NCBI GenBank assembly: GCA_910585535.1
Contig: CAJUFK010000058.1
Coordinates: 1 to 19,880 of the forward strand
Length of the DNA stretch: 19,880 nt
Origin: an uncultured Angelakisella sp.
GTDB lineage: Bacteria > Bacillota > Clostridia > Oscillospirales > Ruminococcaceae
Direction of reading: 5' to 3'
The translations under genes and the position numbers were made by a program. Within the stretch, counting starts at the first letter, position 1; every line of letters starts with the position of its first letter. The notes beneath the pieces are model-generated. The model had not been told where the DNA came from and searched no databases. It saw only the letters and a list, made by a program, of their open reading frames with translations. This document shows, in pieces, positions 1 through 6,014 of the stretch.

Positions 1-69
1 GGCGGGTCCCGAAGGAAGTCCCGCCGACCCTCTAAAGGCCGCCGCCAGGCGGCCCGAAAAACGGCATAG

Positions 70-100
70 AAAAAGGCCCGCCAACCTGGCAGGCCCTTTT
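70..100 (-). terminator. Rho-independent terminator of the toxN transcript
   Basis: On the minus strand a GC-rich stem (GGGCCTGCC pairing imperfectly with GGCGGGCC across an AGGTT loop) is flanked by AAAA on the 5' side and a T-tract (CCTTTTT) on the 3' side. It overlaps the toxin stop codon, so it most likely ends that transcript. Bases 1-69 beyond it hold another GC-rich dyad (37-55, GGCCGCC/GGCGGCC) but no recognisable gene. Confidence 0.7.
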
Positions 101-596
101 ACACGGTAGCTTCTTCGTTCTGCTTTTCCAGTTGCCAATGGAGAAAGATTTTCTCCAATTTCTTAAAATCGCAACAGCAGCGATTAAGGGGGTGATTTCT
201 GTTTGTACCTATTTTATATACTTCTAAAGCCTTTTTATGTATCTTATCCTCATGTGTATTGCAAAATAAATATTCCTTGCTTAATAGATCTGCATAGCTG
301 CGATCCGTTTTTGCTATTTCGGAAAAATCCATTTCAGTCAACACCGCCTGCGGAACGGGAAACATAAACGAAAATCTAATAGATGCGATGGGGTTACCCT
401 TATCTGTGATTAAAATATTTGTTCTAACCTTTTTCTTGAAGTGTGAAATGGGGGCATAATATTCCATATCATGGATTTTTAAGACAATCCCACATACAAA
501 TTTATCATGTTCAGAATATTGTATATTTGGAACACGAGGTTCCATCTGCTGAAGATATTTTATGTACTCTGTATCAATATAGTAAAATCGTATCAT
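99..596 (-). CDS. toxN: Type III toxin-antitoxin toxin, ToxN/AbiQ-family endoribonuclease
   Basis: The protein has 165 aa, close to ToxN and AbiQ (about 170 aa). The N-terminus starts IRFYYIDTEYIKYLQ, the usual ToxN-type opening with Tyr-rich beta strand and helix. A YYAPISHFKKK block follows at residues 46-56. Ser51 sits where the catalytic Ser of ToxN and AbiQ lies in the family motif (A-P-[LI]-[ST]-S-x-K-like). Family members are sequence-preferring endoribonucleases that cleave mRNA, and their own antitoxin RNA repeats inhibit them. The identification rests on the protein together with the tandem repeats and attenuating terminator directly upstream, which is the diagnostic type III layout. 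Start: ATG at 596, with a GAGG-type ribosome binding site about 8 nt upstream. The gene is clearly AT-richer than the metabolic genes of the window, which suggests transfer. The ToxIN versus CptIN subfamily is not settled here. Confidence 0.87.
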   Translation of the reverse strand: MIRFYYIDTEYIKYLQQMEPRVPNIQYSEHDKFVCGIVLKIHDMEYYAPISHFKKKVRTNILITDKGNPIASIRFSFMFPVPQAVLTEMDFSEIAKTDRSYADLLSKEYLFCNTHEDKIHKKALEVYKIGTNRNHPLNRCCCDFKKLEKIFLHWQLEKQNEEATV

Positions 597-617
597 AAAA
601 ATACCCTCATTTTCTAA

Positions 618-644
618 AAGTGCGGTAGAAGACCTACCGCACTT
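618..644 (-). terminator. Attenuating terminator between antitoxin repeats and toxN
   Basis: A perfect 11-bp stem (AAGTGCGGTAG / CTACCGCACTT) with a 5-nt loop is followed on the minus strand by TTTTAGAAAA. It lies between the repeat array and the toxin start. In type III systems a leaky terminator at this spot makes antitoxin RNA far exceed toxin mRNA, and I infer the same role here. Confidence 0.85.
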
Positions 645-788
645 GAATTAAAGCCCCCTGTTGACGGTCGGGGAACACCAGCGAATTAAAGCCCCCTGTT
701 GACGGTCGGGGAACACCAGCGAATTAAGGCCCCCTGTTGACGGTCGAGGAACACCAGCGAATTAGTGGAAGATGGTCCATCTTCCACC
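645..788 (-). ncRNA. toxI: Type III antitoxin RNA: 5' hairpin plus three 38-nt repeats
   Basis: Three head-to-tail 38-bp units occupy 645-682, 683-720 and 721-758, and a 6-bp start of a fourth unit is at 759-764. Units 1 and 2 are identical. Unit 3, the first transcribed, differs at two positions (728 and 747). On the RNA strand each unit runs from GCUGGUGUUCCCC to GGGGGCUUUAAUUC, and the AAUUC end resembles the ends of known ToxI repeats. Within each unit UGUU/AACA and CCCC/GGGG are complementary in crossing order, which hints at a pseudoknot. Upstream of the array, 765-787 forms an 11-bp perfect hairpin that would start almost at the transcription start. The toxin is expected to cut the array into single units, each inhibiting one toxin molecule (family knowledge). 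Confidence 0.85.
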
Positions 789-791
789 TAA

Positions 792-820
792 AGTATATGC
801 TGCTTTGATAGAAAAGTCAA
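792..820 (-). promoter_or_regulatory. Sigma-A promoter of toxIN
   Basis: On the minus strand TTGACT (815-820) and TATACT (792-797) are separated by exactly 17 bp. Transcription would start near 785-789, right at the 5' hairpin of the antitoxin RNA. The promoter lies only 45 bp after the stop of the upstream XRE gene. Confidence 0.85.
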
Positions 821-864
821 CAACACCACGCTTTTTGCTGACATTTCTGTGTTTTCAACAAAAA

Positions 865-1266
865 TCAAGCCTCAAAATTATCTAAGATTTTTTGGACAGA
901 CTCCGGCAGCTGGCCCCCGCCGCCTTGGATCCGCCGGCACTCCTCCAAAAGTTTGGGAACATCCTCCTCCGGGATCTTTACAGCGCACCGGTTTTCCTTA
1001 AAATATGTCAGCAAAGAATAGATAATCTTCTTTTCATCCTCACTCAAAGAGGAGATGTCAACGGTCTCAGATTGGGTCACCCCTAAAAGATAGTCGGTTG
1101 AAACTCCAAAAAGATTTGCCAGACCAATCAAATACTGTGCGGATGGAATGCTGAAACCCATTTCCCATGCGTTGACGCCAGAACGGCTCAAACCCAGCTT
1201 TCGTGCCAATTCGGCTTGTGTCAATCCGCTTTTCTCCCGTAAATTTTTGATCTTTTCGGCAATCAT
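865..1266 (-). CDS. XRE-family transcriptional regulator
   Basis: This 133-aa protein has a Cro/C1-type helix-turn-helix at residues 2-60. The recognisable pattern is IKNLREKSGLTQAELARKLG, then a recognition helix SRSGVNAWEMG, then the P-S-x-x-x-L-x-x-L-A-x-x-F-G-V-S-x-D-Y-L-L-G closing helix. The C-terminal half (about 65-133) is charged and unassigned, possibly for dimerisation or sensing. I chose the ATG at 1266 because AGGGGGG lies about 5 nt before it; a longer reading frame begins 11 codons upstream without a better site. A 19-bp perfect palindrome at 1326-1344 upstream is a candidate autoregulatory operator. The gene precedes toxIN on the same strand, but toxIN has its own promoter, so a functional link is open. 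No clear terminator separates them. Confidence 0.85.
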   Translation of the reverse strand: MIAEKIKNLREKSGLTQAELARKLGLSRSGVNAWEMGFSIPSAQYLIGLANLFGVSTDYLLGVTQSETVDISSLSEDEKKIIYSLLTYFKENRCAVKIPEEDVPKLLEECRRIQGGGGQLPESVQKILDNFEA

Positions 1267-1325
1267 GGAATCCCCCCCTACTTGTAAAGATTGTATCAAG
1301 AAAGGTTACAAGTTTCATTGCCAGT

Positions 1326-1344
1326 AAAGATACACAGTATCTTT
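1326..1344. promoter_or_regulatory. Palindromic operator candidate
   Basis: AAAGATAC-ACA-GTATCTTT is a perfect 8+8 bp dyad between the XRE gene and a consensus plus-strand promoter that begins 15 bp further on. A degenerate version (AAAGAT, then GTATCAAG) occurs nearer the XRE start, around 1284-1300. Size, symmetry and placement fit an XRE repressor site. This is inference; the binding protein is not proven. Confidence 0.55.
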
Positions 1345-1358
1345 TATGATATTTATAT

Positions 1359-1387
1359 TTGACATTTTCGCACGAATATAGTATAAT
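1359..1387 (+). promoter_or_regulatory. Fully consensus sigma-A promoter without a nearby gene
   Basis: TTGACA (1359-1364), a 17-bp spacer and TATAAT (1382-1387) match the consensus at all 12 positions. Transcription would start near 1394. The next plus-strand gene begins about 430 nt downstream and has its own candidate promoter, so this one may drive a non-coding RNA or a long structured leader. Confidence 0.8.
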
Positions 1388-1393
1388 TTAGAA

Positions 1394-1690
1394 CAGGAAT
1401 CCCGGGTTCCTCCCACCCCCCAATCCCCCCAAAGCTCTGGGAGTAGTTTAACTGCGGATATTTACCGCCGCAGGAGGGCACTGCGTCCGCGCAAAACACC
1501 CCACCGGGGTGTATTTGCGGGGAACTCGATTGCAGGGCGGCAGCTTTCTACTTTCTTTTTCTATCGCAAAAAGAAAGTAGCAAAGAAAAATGCTCCCTCC
1601 GGAAAGATGCGAAGGGATTTCGCCCTCTGCGGAGGGCGACCAGGGCTTCGCCCTGGACCTACCGCCCTTTGGAAAAGGGCGGCCCTAAAC
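1394..1690 (+). ncRNA. Possible structured non-coding RNA or long leader
   Basis: No convincing reading frame is present. The sequence downstream of the consensus promoter can form several strong hairpins. They are CTCCCA/TGGGAG (1410-1443), CTGCGG/CCGCAG (about 1452-1473), a 13-bp stem with one bulge (1490-1519), a perfect 13-bp stem (1548-1580), and three adjacent perfect hairpins at 1621-1638, 1640-1656 and 1662-1682. None is followed by a clear T-tract, so the 3' end is unknown. I considered 6S RNA because of size and promoter strength, but could not establish its central-bubble fold. The second half (about 1520-1720) may be a dispersed intergenic repeat rather than part of a gene. Confidence 0.35.
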
Positions 1691-1720
1691 TTTACTTGGC
1701 TCGATTGCCAGCCTGTGCTT
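1677..1720 (+). repeat. Dispersed intergenic repeat, copy 1
   Basis: GGGCGGCCCTAAACTTT followed by GGCTCGATTGCCAGCC closely matches 12311-12352, over 10 kb away, in the same order. The 9-mer CTCGATTGC also occurs at 1525-1533 next to another hairpin. This points to a dispersed non-coding element present in more than one intergenic region. Confidence 0.55.
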
Positions 1721-1761
1721 TAATAAACGCAGTTCGTCTACTCCCCAACCCCTCCTTTACC

Positions 1762-1790
1762 TTTACATCCCGGCAAAATTCGGCTAAAAT
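1762..1790 (+). promoter_or_regulatory. Promoter of the DUF362 Fe-S gene
   Basis: TTTACA (1762-1767), 17 bp, TAAAAT (1785-1790) give a plausible sigma-A promoter with a start near 1797. That is just ahead of the AAAGGAG ribosome binding site of the gene at 1823. Confidence 0.6.
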
Positions 1791-1822
1791 ATAAGAAAAT
1801 AAACGGTAAAGGAGCAATCAAT

Positions 1823-2932
1823 ATGAACCCTTCCAAAGTCTACTTCACCGACCTCCATGTCCACGGAGGGACAAACCTGCTGCTTAAGCTTCGTAAGCTG
1901 ATCCAGGCCGCAGGGATGGAAAAAATCGACTTCAAAAATAAGTTCGTCGCCCTAAAGATCCACTTCGGGGAGGAGGGCAACCTGGCCTACCTGCGCCCCA
2001 ACTATGTCAAGGTGGTGGCCGACCTGGTCCGGGAGCAGGGGGGCATCCCCTTCCTCACCGACTGCAACACCCTGTATGTGGGAAGCCGGAAAAATGCCAT
2101 CGATCACCTGGATGTGGCCATGCTCCACGGCTTCGGCCCCGCCACCACCGGCTGCCAGGTCATCATCGCCGACGGACTTAAAGGCACCGACGAAACCCTG
2201 GTCCCCGTCCCCCGGGGGGAGTTTGTCCGGGAGGCCAAGATCGGCCACGCCGTGATGGACGCGGACATCATCATTTCGGTGAACCACTTTAAGGGCCACG
2301 AGCAAGCGGGCTTCGGCGGCGCCCTGAAAAACCTGGGCATGGGCTGCGGAAGCCGTGCCGGCAAGATGGAACAGCACGCCAGCGGCAAGCCCCACGTGAA
2401 CCAGTCCCGCTGTACAGGCTGCCGGGCCTGCACCCGCCAGTGCGCCCACGACGCCATCTCCTTTGGCGGGGATCGCAGGGCCTCCATCGACCACGAAAAG
2501 TGCGTGGGATGCGGCCGGTGCCTGGGGGCCTGCAACTTCGACGCCATCCTCCCCCCCAGCGACCACAGCTGTGAGATCCTGGGCAAAAAAATGGCGGAGT
2601 ACAGCTGGGCCGTAGTGGATGGCCGCCCCCACTTCCACGTGAGCCTGGTCATCGACGTTTCCCCCTTCTGCGACTGCCATGGGGAAAACGACATCCCCCT
2701 GATCCCCGACGTGGGCTTCTTCGCTTCCTTTGACCCAGTGGCCCTGGACCAGGCCTGCGCCGACGCCTGCAACAAAATGCCCCCCATGGCCGGCAGCGTT
2801 ATCGAGGGGAGCGATCCCGCCTCTGACCGCTTCACCGCCGCCTTCCCTGTCACCGACTGGCGGGTCTGCCTGGAACACGCCGAAAAAATGGGCGTCGGCA
2901 CCCGGGCGTATGAGCTGGTCACCGTAAAGTAA
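1823..2932 (+). CDS. DUF362-domain Fe-S protein with two 4Fe-4S ferredoxin clusters
   Basis: The protein has 369 aa. Residues 1-180 form a DUF362-type domain: VALKIHFGEEGN near residue 42, and an NHFKGHEQAGFGGALKNLGM block near 154-173. Two ferredoxin motifs follow, C197-x2-C-x2-C-x3-C207 and C227-x2-C-x2-C-x3-C237, each able to bind a 4Fe-4S cluster. The C-terminal part (about 250-369) returns to the DUF362 fold, with DPVALDQACADACN. Clostridia carry many such proteins; a role in redox chemistry or Fe-S/electron transfer is likely but the substrate is unknown. No signal peptide or TM helix, so it is cytoplasmic. The start is fixed by AAAGGAG about 8 nt upstream of ATG. It stands alone and converges on gap. 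Confidence 0.85.
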   Translation: MNPSKVYFTDLHVHGGTNLLLKLRKLIQAAGMEKIDFKNKFVALKIHFGEEGNLAYLRPNYVKVVADLVREQGGIPFLTDCNTLYVGSRKNAIDHLDVAMLHGFGPATTGCQVIIADGLKGTDETLVPVPRGEFVREAKIGHAVMDADIIISVNHFKGHEQAGFGGALKNLGMGCGSRAGKMEQHASGKPHVNQSRCTGCRACTRQCAHDAISFGGDRRASIDHEKCVGCGRCLGACNFDAILPPSDHSCEILGKKMAEYSWAVVDGRPHFHVSLVIDVSPFCDCHGENDIPLIPDVGFFASFDPVALDQACADACNKMPPMAGSVIEGSDPASDRFTAAFPVTDWRVCLEHAEKMGVGTRAYELVTVK

Positions 2933-2960
2933 AGAGCCGCTTTTCCCGCCCAAGGCGCAA

Positions 2961-2994
2961 AAAACCGGCCCCTTCCCAAACGGAAAGGGGCCGG
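2961..2994 (-). terminator. Terminator shared by gap and the Fe-S gene
   Basis: A stem CCGGCCCCTT (2965-2974) / AAGGGGCCGG (2985-2994), extendable past a small bulge, has a run of A on its left. On the minus strand it therefore ends in TTTTTT, a canonical terminator for gap. It lies between two convergent stop codons and could also slow transcription from the plus strand. Confidence 0.85.
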
Positions 2995-3020
2995 CCTTAT
3001 ACTGCGGGAAAGGAAGCCGC

Positions 3021-4040
3021 TTACTTGTGGTCCACCGCGCTCATGTGCTTGATGAGATCCAGCAGCTTGTTGCTGTAACCCCACTCGTTGTCGTACCAGG
3101 AAACCAGCTTGACGAACTGATCGTTCAGCATGATGCCGGCCTTGGAATCGAAGATGGAGGTGCGGGGATCGGTGTAGAAGTCGCTGGAGACCACATCCTC
3201 GTCGGTGTAGCCCAGGATGCCCTTCATCTCGCCCTCGCTGGCGGCCTTGACGGCGGCGCAGATCTCCTCGTAGGTGGTGGGCTTCTCCAGACGGCAGGTG
3301 AGGTCCACAACCGAGACGTCCAGGGTGGGGACGCGGAAGGCCATGCCGGTGAGCTTGCCCTTCAGGGAGGGGATGACCAGGGCGCAGGCCTTGGCGGCGC
3401 CGGTGGAGGAGGGGATGATGTTGCCGGCAGCGGCGCGGCCGCCTCTCCAGTCCTTCTTGGAGGGGGCGTCAACGGTCTTCTGGGTGCCGGTGGTGGCATG
3501 AACGGTGGTCATCAGGCCCTCGATGATGCCGAACTTGTCGTTGATGACCTTGGCCAGAGGAGCCAGGCAGTTGGTGGTGCAGGAGGCGTTGGAGACCACA
3601 GTCATATCGGTGGTGTAGCTGGTGTGGTTGACGCCCATGACGAAGGTGGGGGTCTCCTTGTCCTTGGCGGGGGCGGAGATGACAACCTTCTTAGCGCCGC
3701 CCTTCAGGTGGGCCTGGCACTTTTCGGTGGTGGTAAAGACGCCGGTGGACTCCACGACATACTCCACGCCCAGCTCGCCCCAGGGGATCTCCTCGGGGTT
3801 CATCTTATCAAAGGTTTTGACCTCCTTGCCGTTGACATAGAACTTGCCGTCCTTGGACTCGGCAACGCCGTCAAAGCGGCCGTGGATGGTGTCGTACTTG
3901 GTCATATAGGCCATGTAGTCGGTGCTGATAAAGGGGTCGTTCACCGCGACGACCTCGAAGGTCTCGGGCTGGGCCACCGCGATGCGGAATACCAGCCGGC
4001 CGATACGGCCAAAGCCATTGATGCCAATTTTGATTGCCAT
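3021..4040 (-). CDS. gap: Glyceraldehyde-3-phosphate dehydrogenase, type I
   Basis: The 339-aa length is normal for the family. It oxidises glyceraldehyde 3-phosphate with phosphate and NAD to 1,3-bisphosphoglycerate in glycolysis. The Rossmann motif INGFGRIGR lies at residues 7-15, and Asp35 in VNDP is the usual NAD-selecting acid. The catalytic block SNASCTTNCLAP places the nucleophile at Cys154, and the partner His181 is in TTVHATTGTQ. WYDNEWGYS sits near the C-terminus. The start MAIKIGINGFG is the usual one; the AAGGAG site is about 12 nt upstream, a little far. A promoter at 4094-4122 and a strong terminator make it a single-gene unit, not in an operon with pgk or tpi. Confidence 0.97.
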   Translation of the reverse strand: MAIKIGINGFGRIGRLVFRIAVAQPETFEVVAVNDPFISTDYMAYMTKYDTIHGRFDGVAESKDGKFYVNGKEVKTFDKMNPEEIPWGELGVEYVVESTGVFTTTEKCQAHLKGGAKKVVISAPAKDKETPTFVMGVNHTSYTTDMTVVSNASCTTNCLAPLAKVINDKFGIIEGLMTTVHATTGTQKTVDAPSKKDWRGGRAAAGNIIPSSTGAAKACALVIPSLKGKLTGMAFRVPTLDVSVVDLTCRLEKPTTYEEICAAVKAASEGEMKGILGYTDEDVVSSDFYTDPRTSIFDSKAGIMLNDQFVKLVSWYDNEWGYSNKLLDLIKHMSAVDHK

Positions 4041-4093
4041 AATGAATACACGCTCCTTTTTATTATTTGGGGGATCAAAACCCTTCCTAGCTT

Positions 4094-4122
4094 ATTCTAC
4101 TCCATTTTTCGGAAAATCTCAA
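4094..4122 (-). promoter_or_regulatory. Promoter of gap
   Basis: On the minus strand TTGAGA (4117-4122), a 17-bp spacer and TAGAAT (4094-4099) lead to a start near 4087. This leaves a leader of about 45 nt. A 12-bp perfect palindrome (AAATCATGATTT, 4158-4169) lies about 35 bp upstream of the -35 box and could be a regulatory site. Confidence 0.7.
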
Positions 4123-4446
4123 GCCCCTTGCTGACAAAACCTTCACAAATTTTTAGGAAATCATGATTTATCAGCGACCCAGCCTTTCCTGAAAGGACCC
4201 GGCGGCCGAAAATAAAAATTCGGGCCGCCCGCCGGACCATGGAAATTTCGCGGATCAGTCTGGTAAATCCGGGAAGTTGCCTCCTGCGGAGCTAAAACCG
4301 ACGGCGCCGTTACATAATGGAAAGAGGAAAGTGTTTTCCAATCGCACACTTTTTTGTCAAAATGCTATTTGCAGCCTGGAAAACTTCATTATTAGAGATA
4401 ATTCTGCGAAATTTTGCAGAATTTTTCAAAATAAAATTCAAAAATC
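4123..4446. other. Intergenic region with hairpins, no gene seen
   Basis: No supported reading frame. It holds a long bulged GC-rich hairpin (about 4199-4235, CCGGCGGCCGAA with its near-complement). A weaker hairpin AAAGTGT/ACACTTT at 4328-4352 runs into T residues, like a plus-strand terminator. A perfect 8-bp dyad AATTCTGC/GCAGAATT (4400-4423) followed by T residues also looks terminator-like or operator-like. A small RNA could lie here but I found no clear promoter for it. Confidence 0.4.
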
Positions 4447-4475
4447 GTGACATTTCTTTTTTAATATGGTACAAT
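4447..4475 (+). promoter_or_regulatory. Promoter of the kinase-like gene
   Basis: GTGACA (4447-4452), 17 bp, TACAAT (4470-4475) give a start near 4482. The resulting leader is about 165 nt to the ATG at 4647 and has no reading frame I would support. Confidence 0.75.
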
Positions 4476-4646
4476 AGACTCGAGAAAAAAAGAAAGTAAA
4501 CATTATTCAAGTGAGAGACCCGTTTGTTTTGTGAAGTTATGCTGAAGCGATCCAAGGGGGTTCCTGCAAAACGACAAATATGGGTCAAGGTTTGGCGCTC
4601 CAAGAGGAAGTTTTGAGGGCCAATGAGAATGGAAAAGGAGATCGAC

Positions 4647-5828
4647 ATGGAAAAAAAGAGAGGACGCCCTAAAAAACAGGTTTATCCAAACCAAAGTGAA
4701 CTGATCCTGCAATATCAGAATGCCCCCATCCCGGTGTTTTTTGTCGGACACCAGCTGGAGGTGACCCAGGCCAACGAATATGCCAGAACCCACTATCCCT
4801 CTATGGTCCTGCCGGACGGCCTGCGGTCGGTCCTCTCCCAGGATGTGGTGGATGACTGTATCCGGAGGCTGGGAGACGGGGAGAATTTCCGCAAGGATCT
4901 CCCCCTTCTTAAGGCTTCCCGGGCCGCCCTGGCCTTTTCCCCCATCTGGGAAAGGGAGCGGATCACCGGCGCCATCGCTGTCCTCACCTGTGTGGCGGAC
5001 CAGGAGCTTTCCGGGATGGAGCAGGTGGTGGACTCCTGCCTGGGGGCTCTTCCCAGCCGCCTAAACCAGCTGGTAAGCGACTTTACCAGCTCCGCCATCC
5101 CCATGAACCGCGCCATGCAGATCAGCGGGGAGGAGCGGTACCAGGGCAAGGTGCGCTCCATCATCCAAAGCTCCTATCAGCTGCTCCACTGCTCCAACCT
5201 GCTCAGCAACTACCTGGACTTCAGCCCGGATCACCGGTCCGGCTGGGGGGTGGTGGACCTTTGGGAGAAGGTGGGCGGTCTTCTGGATGCCAGCGACAGC
5301 CTGCTCCACGGGAACTCGGTCTCCTTCAGCTACGCGCTGCCCCAGCCCCAGGAGGGGGAGGCCCGGGTGTTCTGCGATTTCCGAAAGATCGCCACCGCCC
5401 TGCTCTGCCTCATTGATAACTCCTTCCGGTTCAGCCGCCCGGGGAACCGCGTTATGGTCACCGGGGAGAACGTGGGAGGGAAGGCGCTGATTAAGGTGGC
5501 CGACCTGGGACGGGGCATCCCTCCCGAGGAGATGGAGAACATCTTCCTCCCCTTCTATTCCCGGGGAGCCAGCGGGGAGCCCCTTCTGGGCCAGAGCCTG
5601 GGCCTGGGCCTCACAGTGGCCCGGCAGATCATCTACAACCACGGGGGAGCCATTGCCGTGGAAAGCGCCCCGGGGGAGGGGACCACAGTGGTGTTCACCC
5701 TGCCCACCCGCAGCAACGCCCCCATCACCCCGGCCCTGACCATCAAGGGGGACTGCGCGGCCTACCTAGGGGATAACTTCTCCCTGGTTTACGCCCAGCT
5801 TTGCGACCATATCGTCCTGCCCTTCTGA
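4647..5828 (+). CDS. Orphan cytoplasmic histidine-kinase-like ATPase with AT-hook-like N-terminus
   Basis: This 393-aa protein has no membrane segment. Residues 1-10 (MEKKRGRPKK) carry the GRP core of an AT-hook. Residues about 18-120 look like a divergent PAS domain (NAPIPVFFVGHQLEVTQANEYAR). Helical residues 135-190 sit where a DHp domain would be, but no H-E-x-x-T/N-P phosphoacceptor box is seen. An HATPase_c domain follows: N box LCLIDNSFRFS, G1 VADLGRGIPPEEM, and the GLGLTVARQI / GGAIAVES / GEGTTVVFTLP end. The last 30 residues are a non-kinase tail. I prefer the start at 4647 because AAGGAG lies 6 nt before it; an ATG at 4623 is also in frame. No response regulator is adjacent. It may sense a signal and bind DNA directly, or act as a pseudokinase (inference). 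Confidence 0.75.
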   Translation: MEKKRGRPKKQVYPNQSELILQYQNAPIPVFFVGHQLEVTQANEYARTHYPSMVLPDGLRSVLSQDVVDDCIRRLGDGENFRKDLPLLKASRAALAFSPIWERERITGAIAVLTCVADQELSGMEQVVDSCLGALPSRLNQLVSDFTSSAIPMNRAMQISGEERYQGKVRSIIQSSYQLLHCSNLLSNYLDFSPDHRSGWGVVDLWEKVGGLLDASDSLLHGNSVSFSYALPQPQEGEARVFCDFRKIATALLCLIDNSFRFSRPGNRVMVTGENVGGKALIKVADLGRGIPPEEMENIFLPFYSRGASGEPLLGQSLGLGLTVARQIIYNHGGAIAVESAPGEGTTVVFTLPTRSNAPITPALTIKGDCAAYLGDNFSLVYAQLCDHIVLPF

Positions 5829-5898
5829 CAAAGAGAGCGGTCATCCTTTCTTCACGATTTTCTCTGGAATTTTTCATCTTTCTGTGTTATGATAAATA

Positions 5899-5987
5899 AG
5901 AAGCTGTATTCATAACCGGGGATGCCAGATGGGCGAGGGATTTTCCGTCCTGCAAGGCACAAAAACGCAGTCCAGCCTTTACAGCTT
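5899..5987 (+). repeat. Dispersed repeat, partial copy (family of the element at 12354-12517)
   Basis: These 89 bp match the reverse complement of 12428-12517 at roughly 90% (about eight differences, including one indel). They start with AGAAGCTGTATTC, the counterpart of the terminal inverted repeat of the other copy. Only one arm is present. The copy keeps an open frame into the next gene, which falsely extends that gene's N-terminus; the matching peptide (DGRGI.RPARHKNAVQPL) in both copies is a repeat signature, not protein homology. Confidence 0.75.
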
Positions 5988-6014
5988 CCAAAGCAGCATA
6001 AGGAGGGTGAGGTC

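Noticed and set aside
1..69. GC-rich dyads at the left edge
   Set aside because: Too close to the window edge to tell a terminator, repeat or gene end apart.
645..764. CRISPR array
   Set aside because: The 38-bp units are directly adjacent without spacers and no cas gene is present; the toxin next to them explains them as a type III antitoxin.
1952..2953. Long open frame on the minus strand, opposite the Fe-S protein gene
   Set aside because: Composition (Ala/Gly/Val/His-rich, low complexity) and exact overlap with a well-supported gene mark it as a GC-rich shadow frame.
3027..4166. Long open frame on the plus strand, opposite gap
   Set aside because: It mirrors the conserved GAPDH gene, is Gly/Asp/Val-rich, and has no ribosome binding site.
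4199..4352. Riboswitch or small RNA upstream of the kinase-like gene
   Set aside because: Hairpins are present but I could not match a known riboswitch core and found no convincing promoter; kept only as a described intergenic region.
5922..6014. N-terminal extension of the TPM-like gene
   Set aside because: The 31 codons come from a dispersed repeat also found inverted at 12428-12517; the AGGAGG site points to the ATG at 6015.
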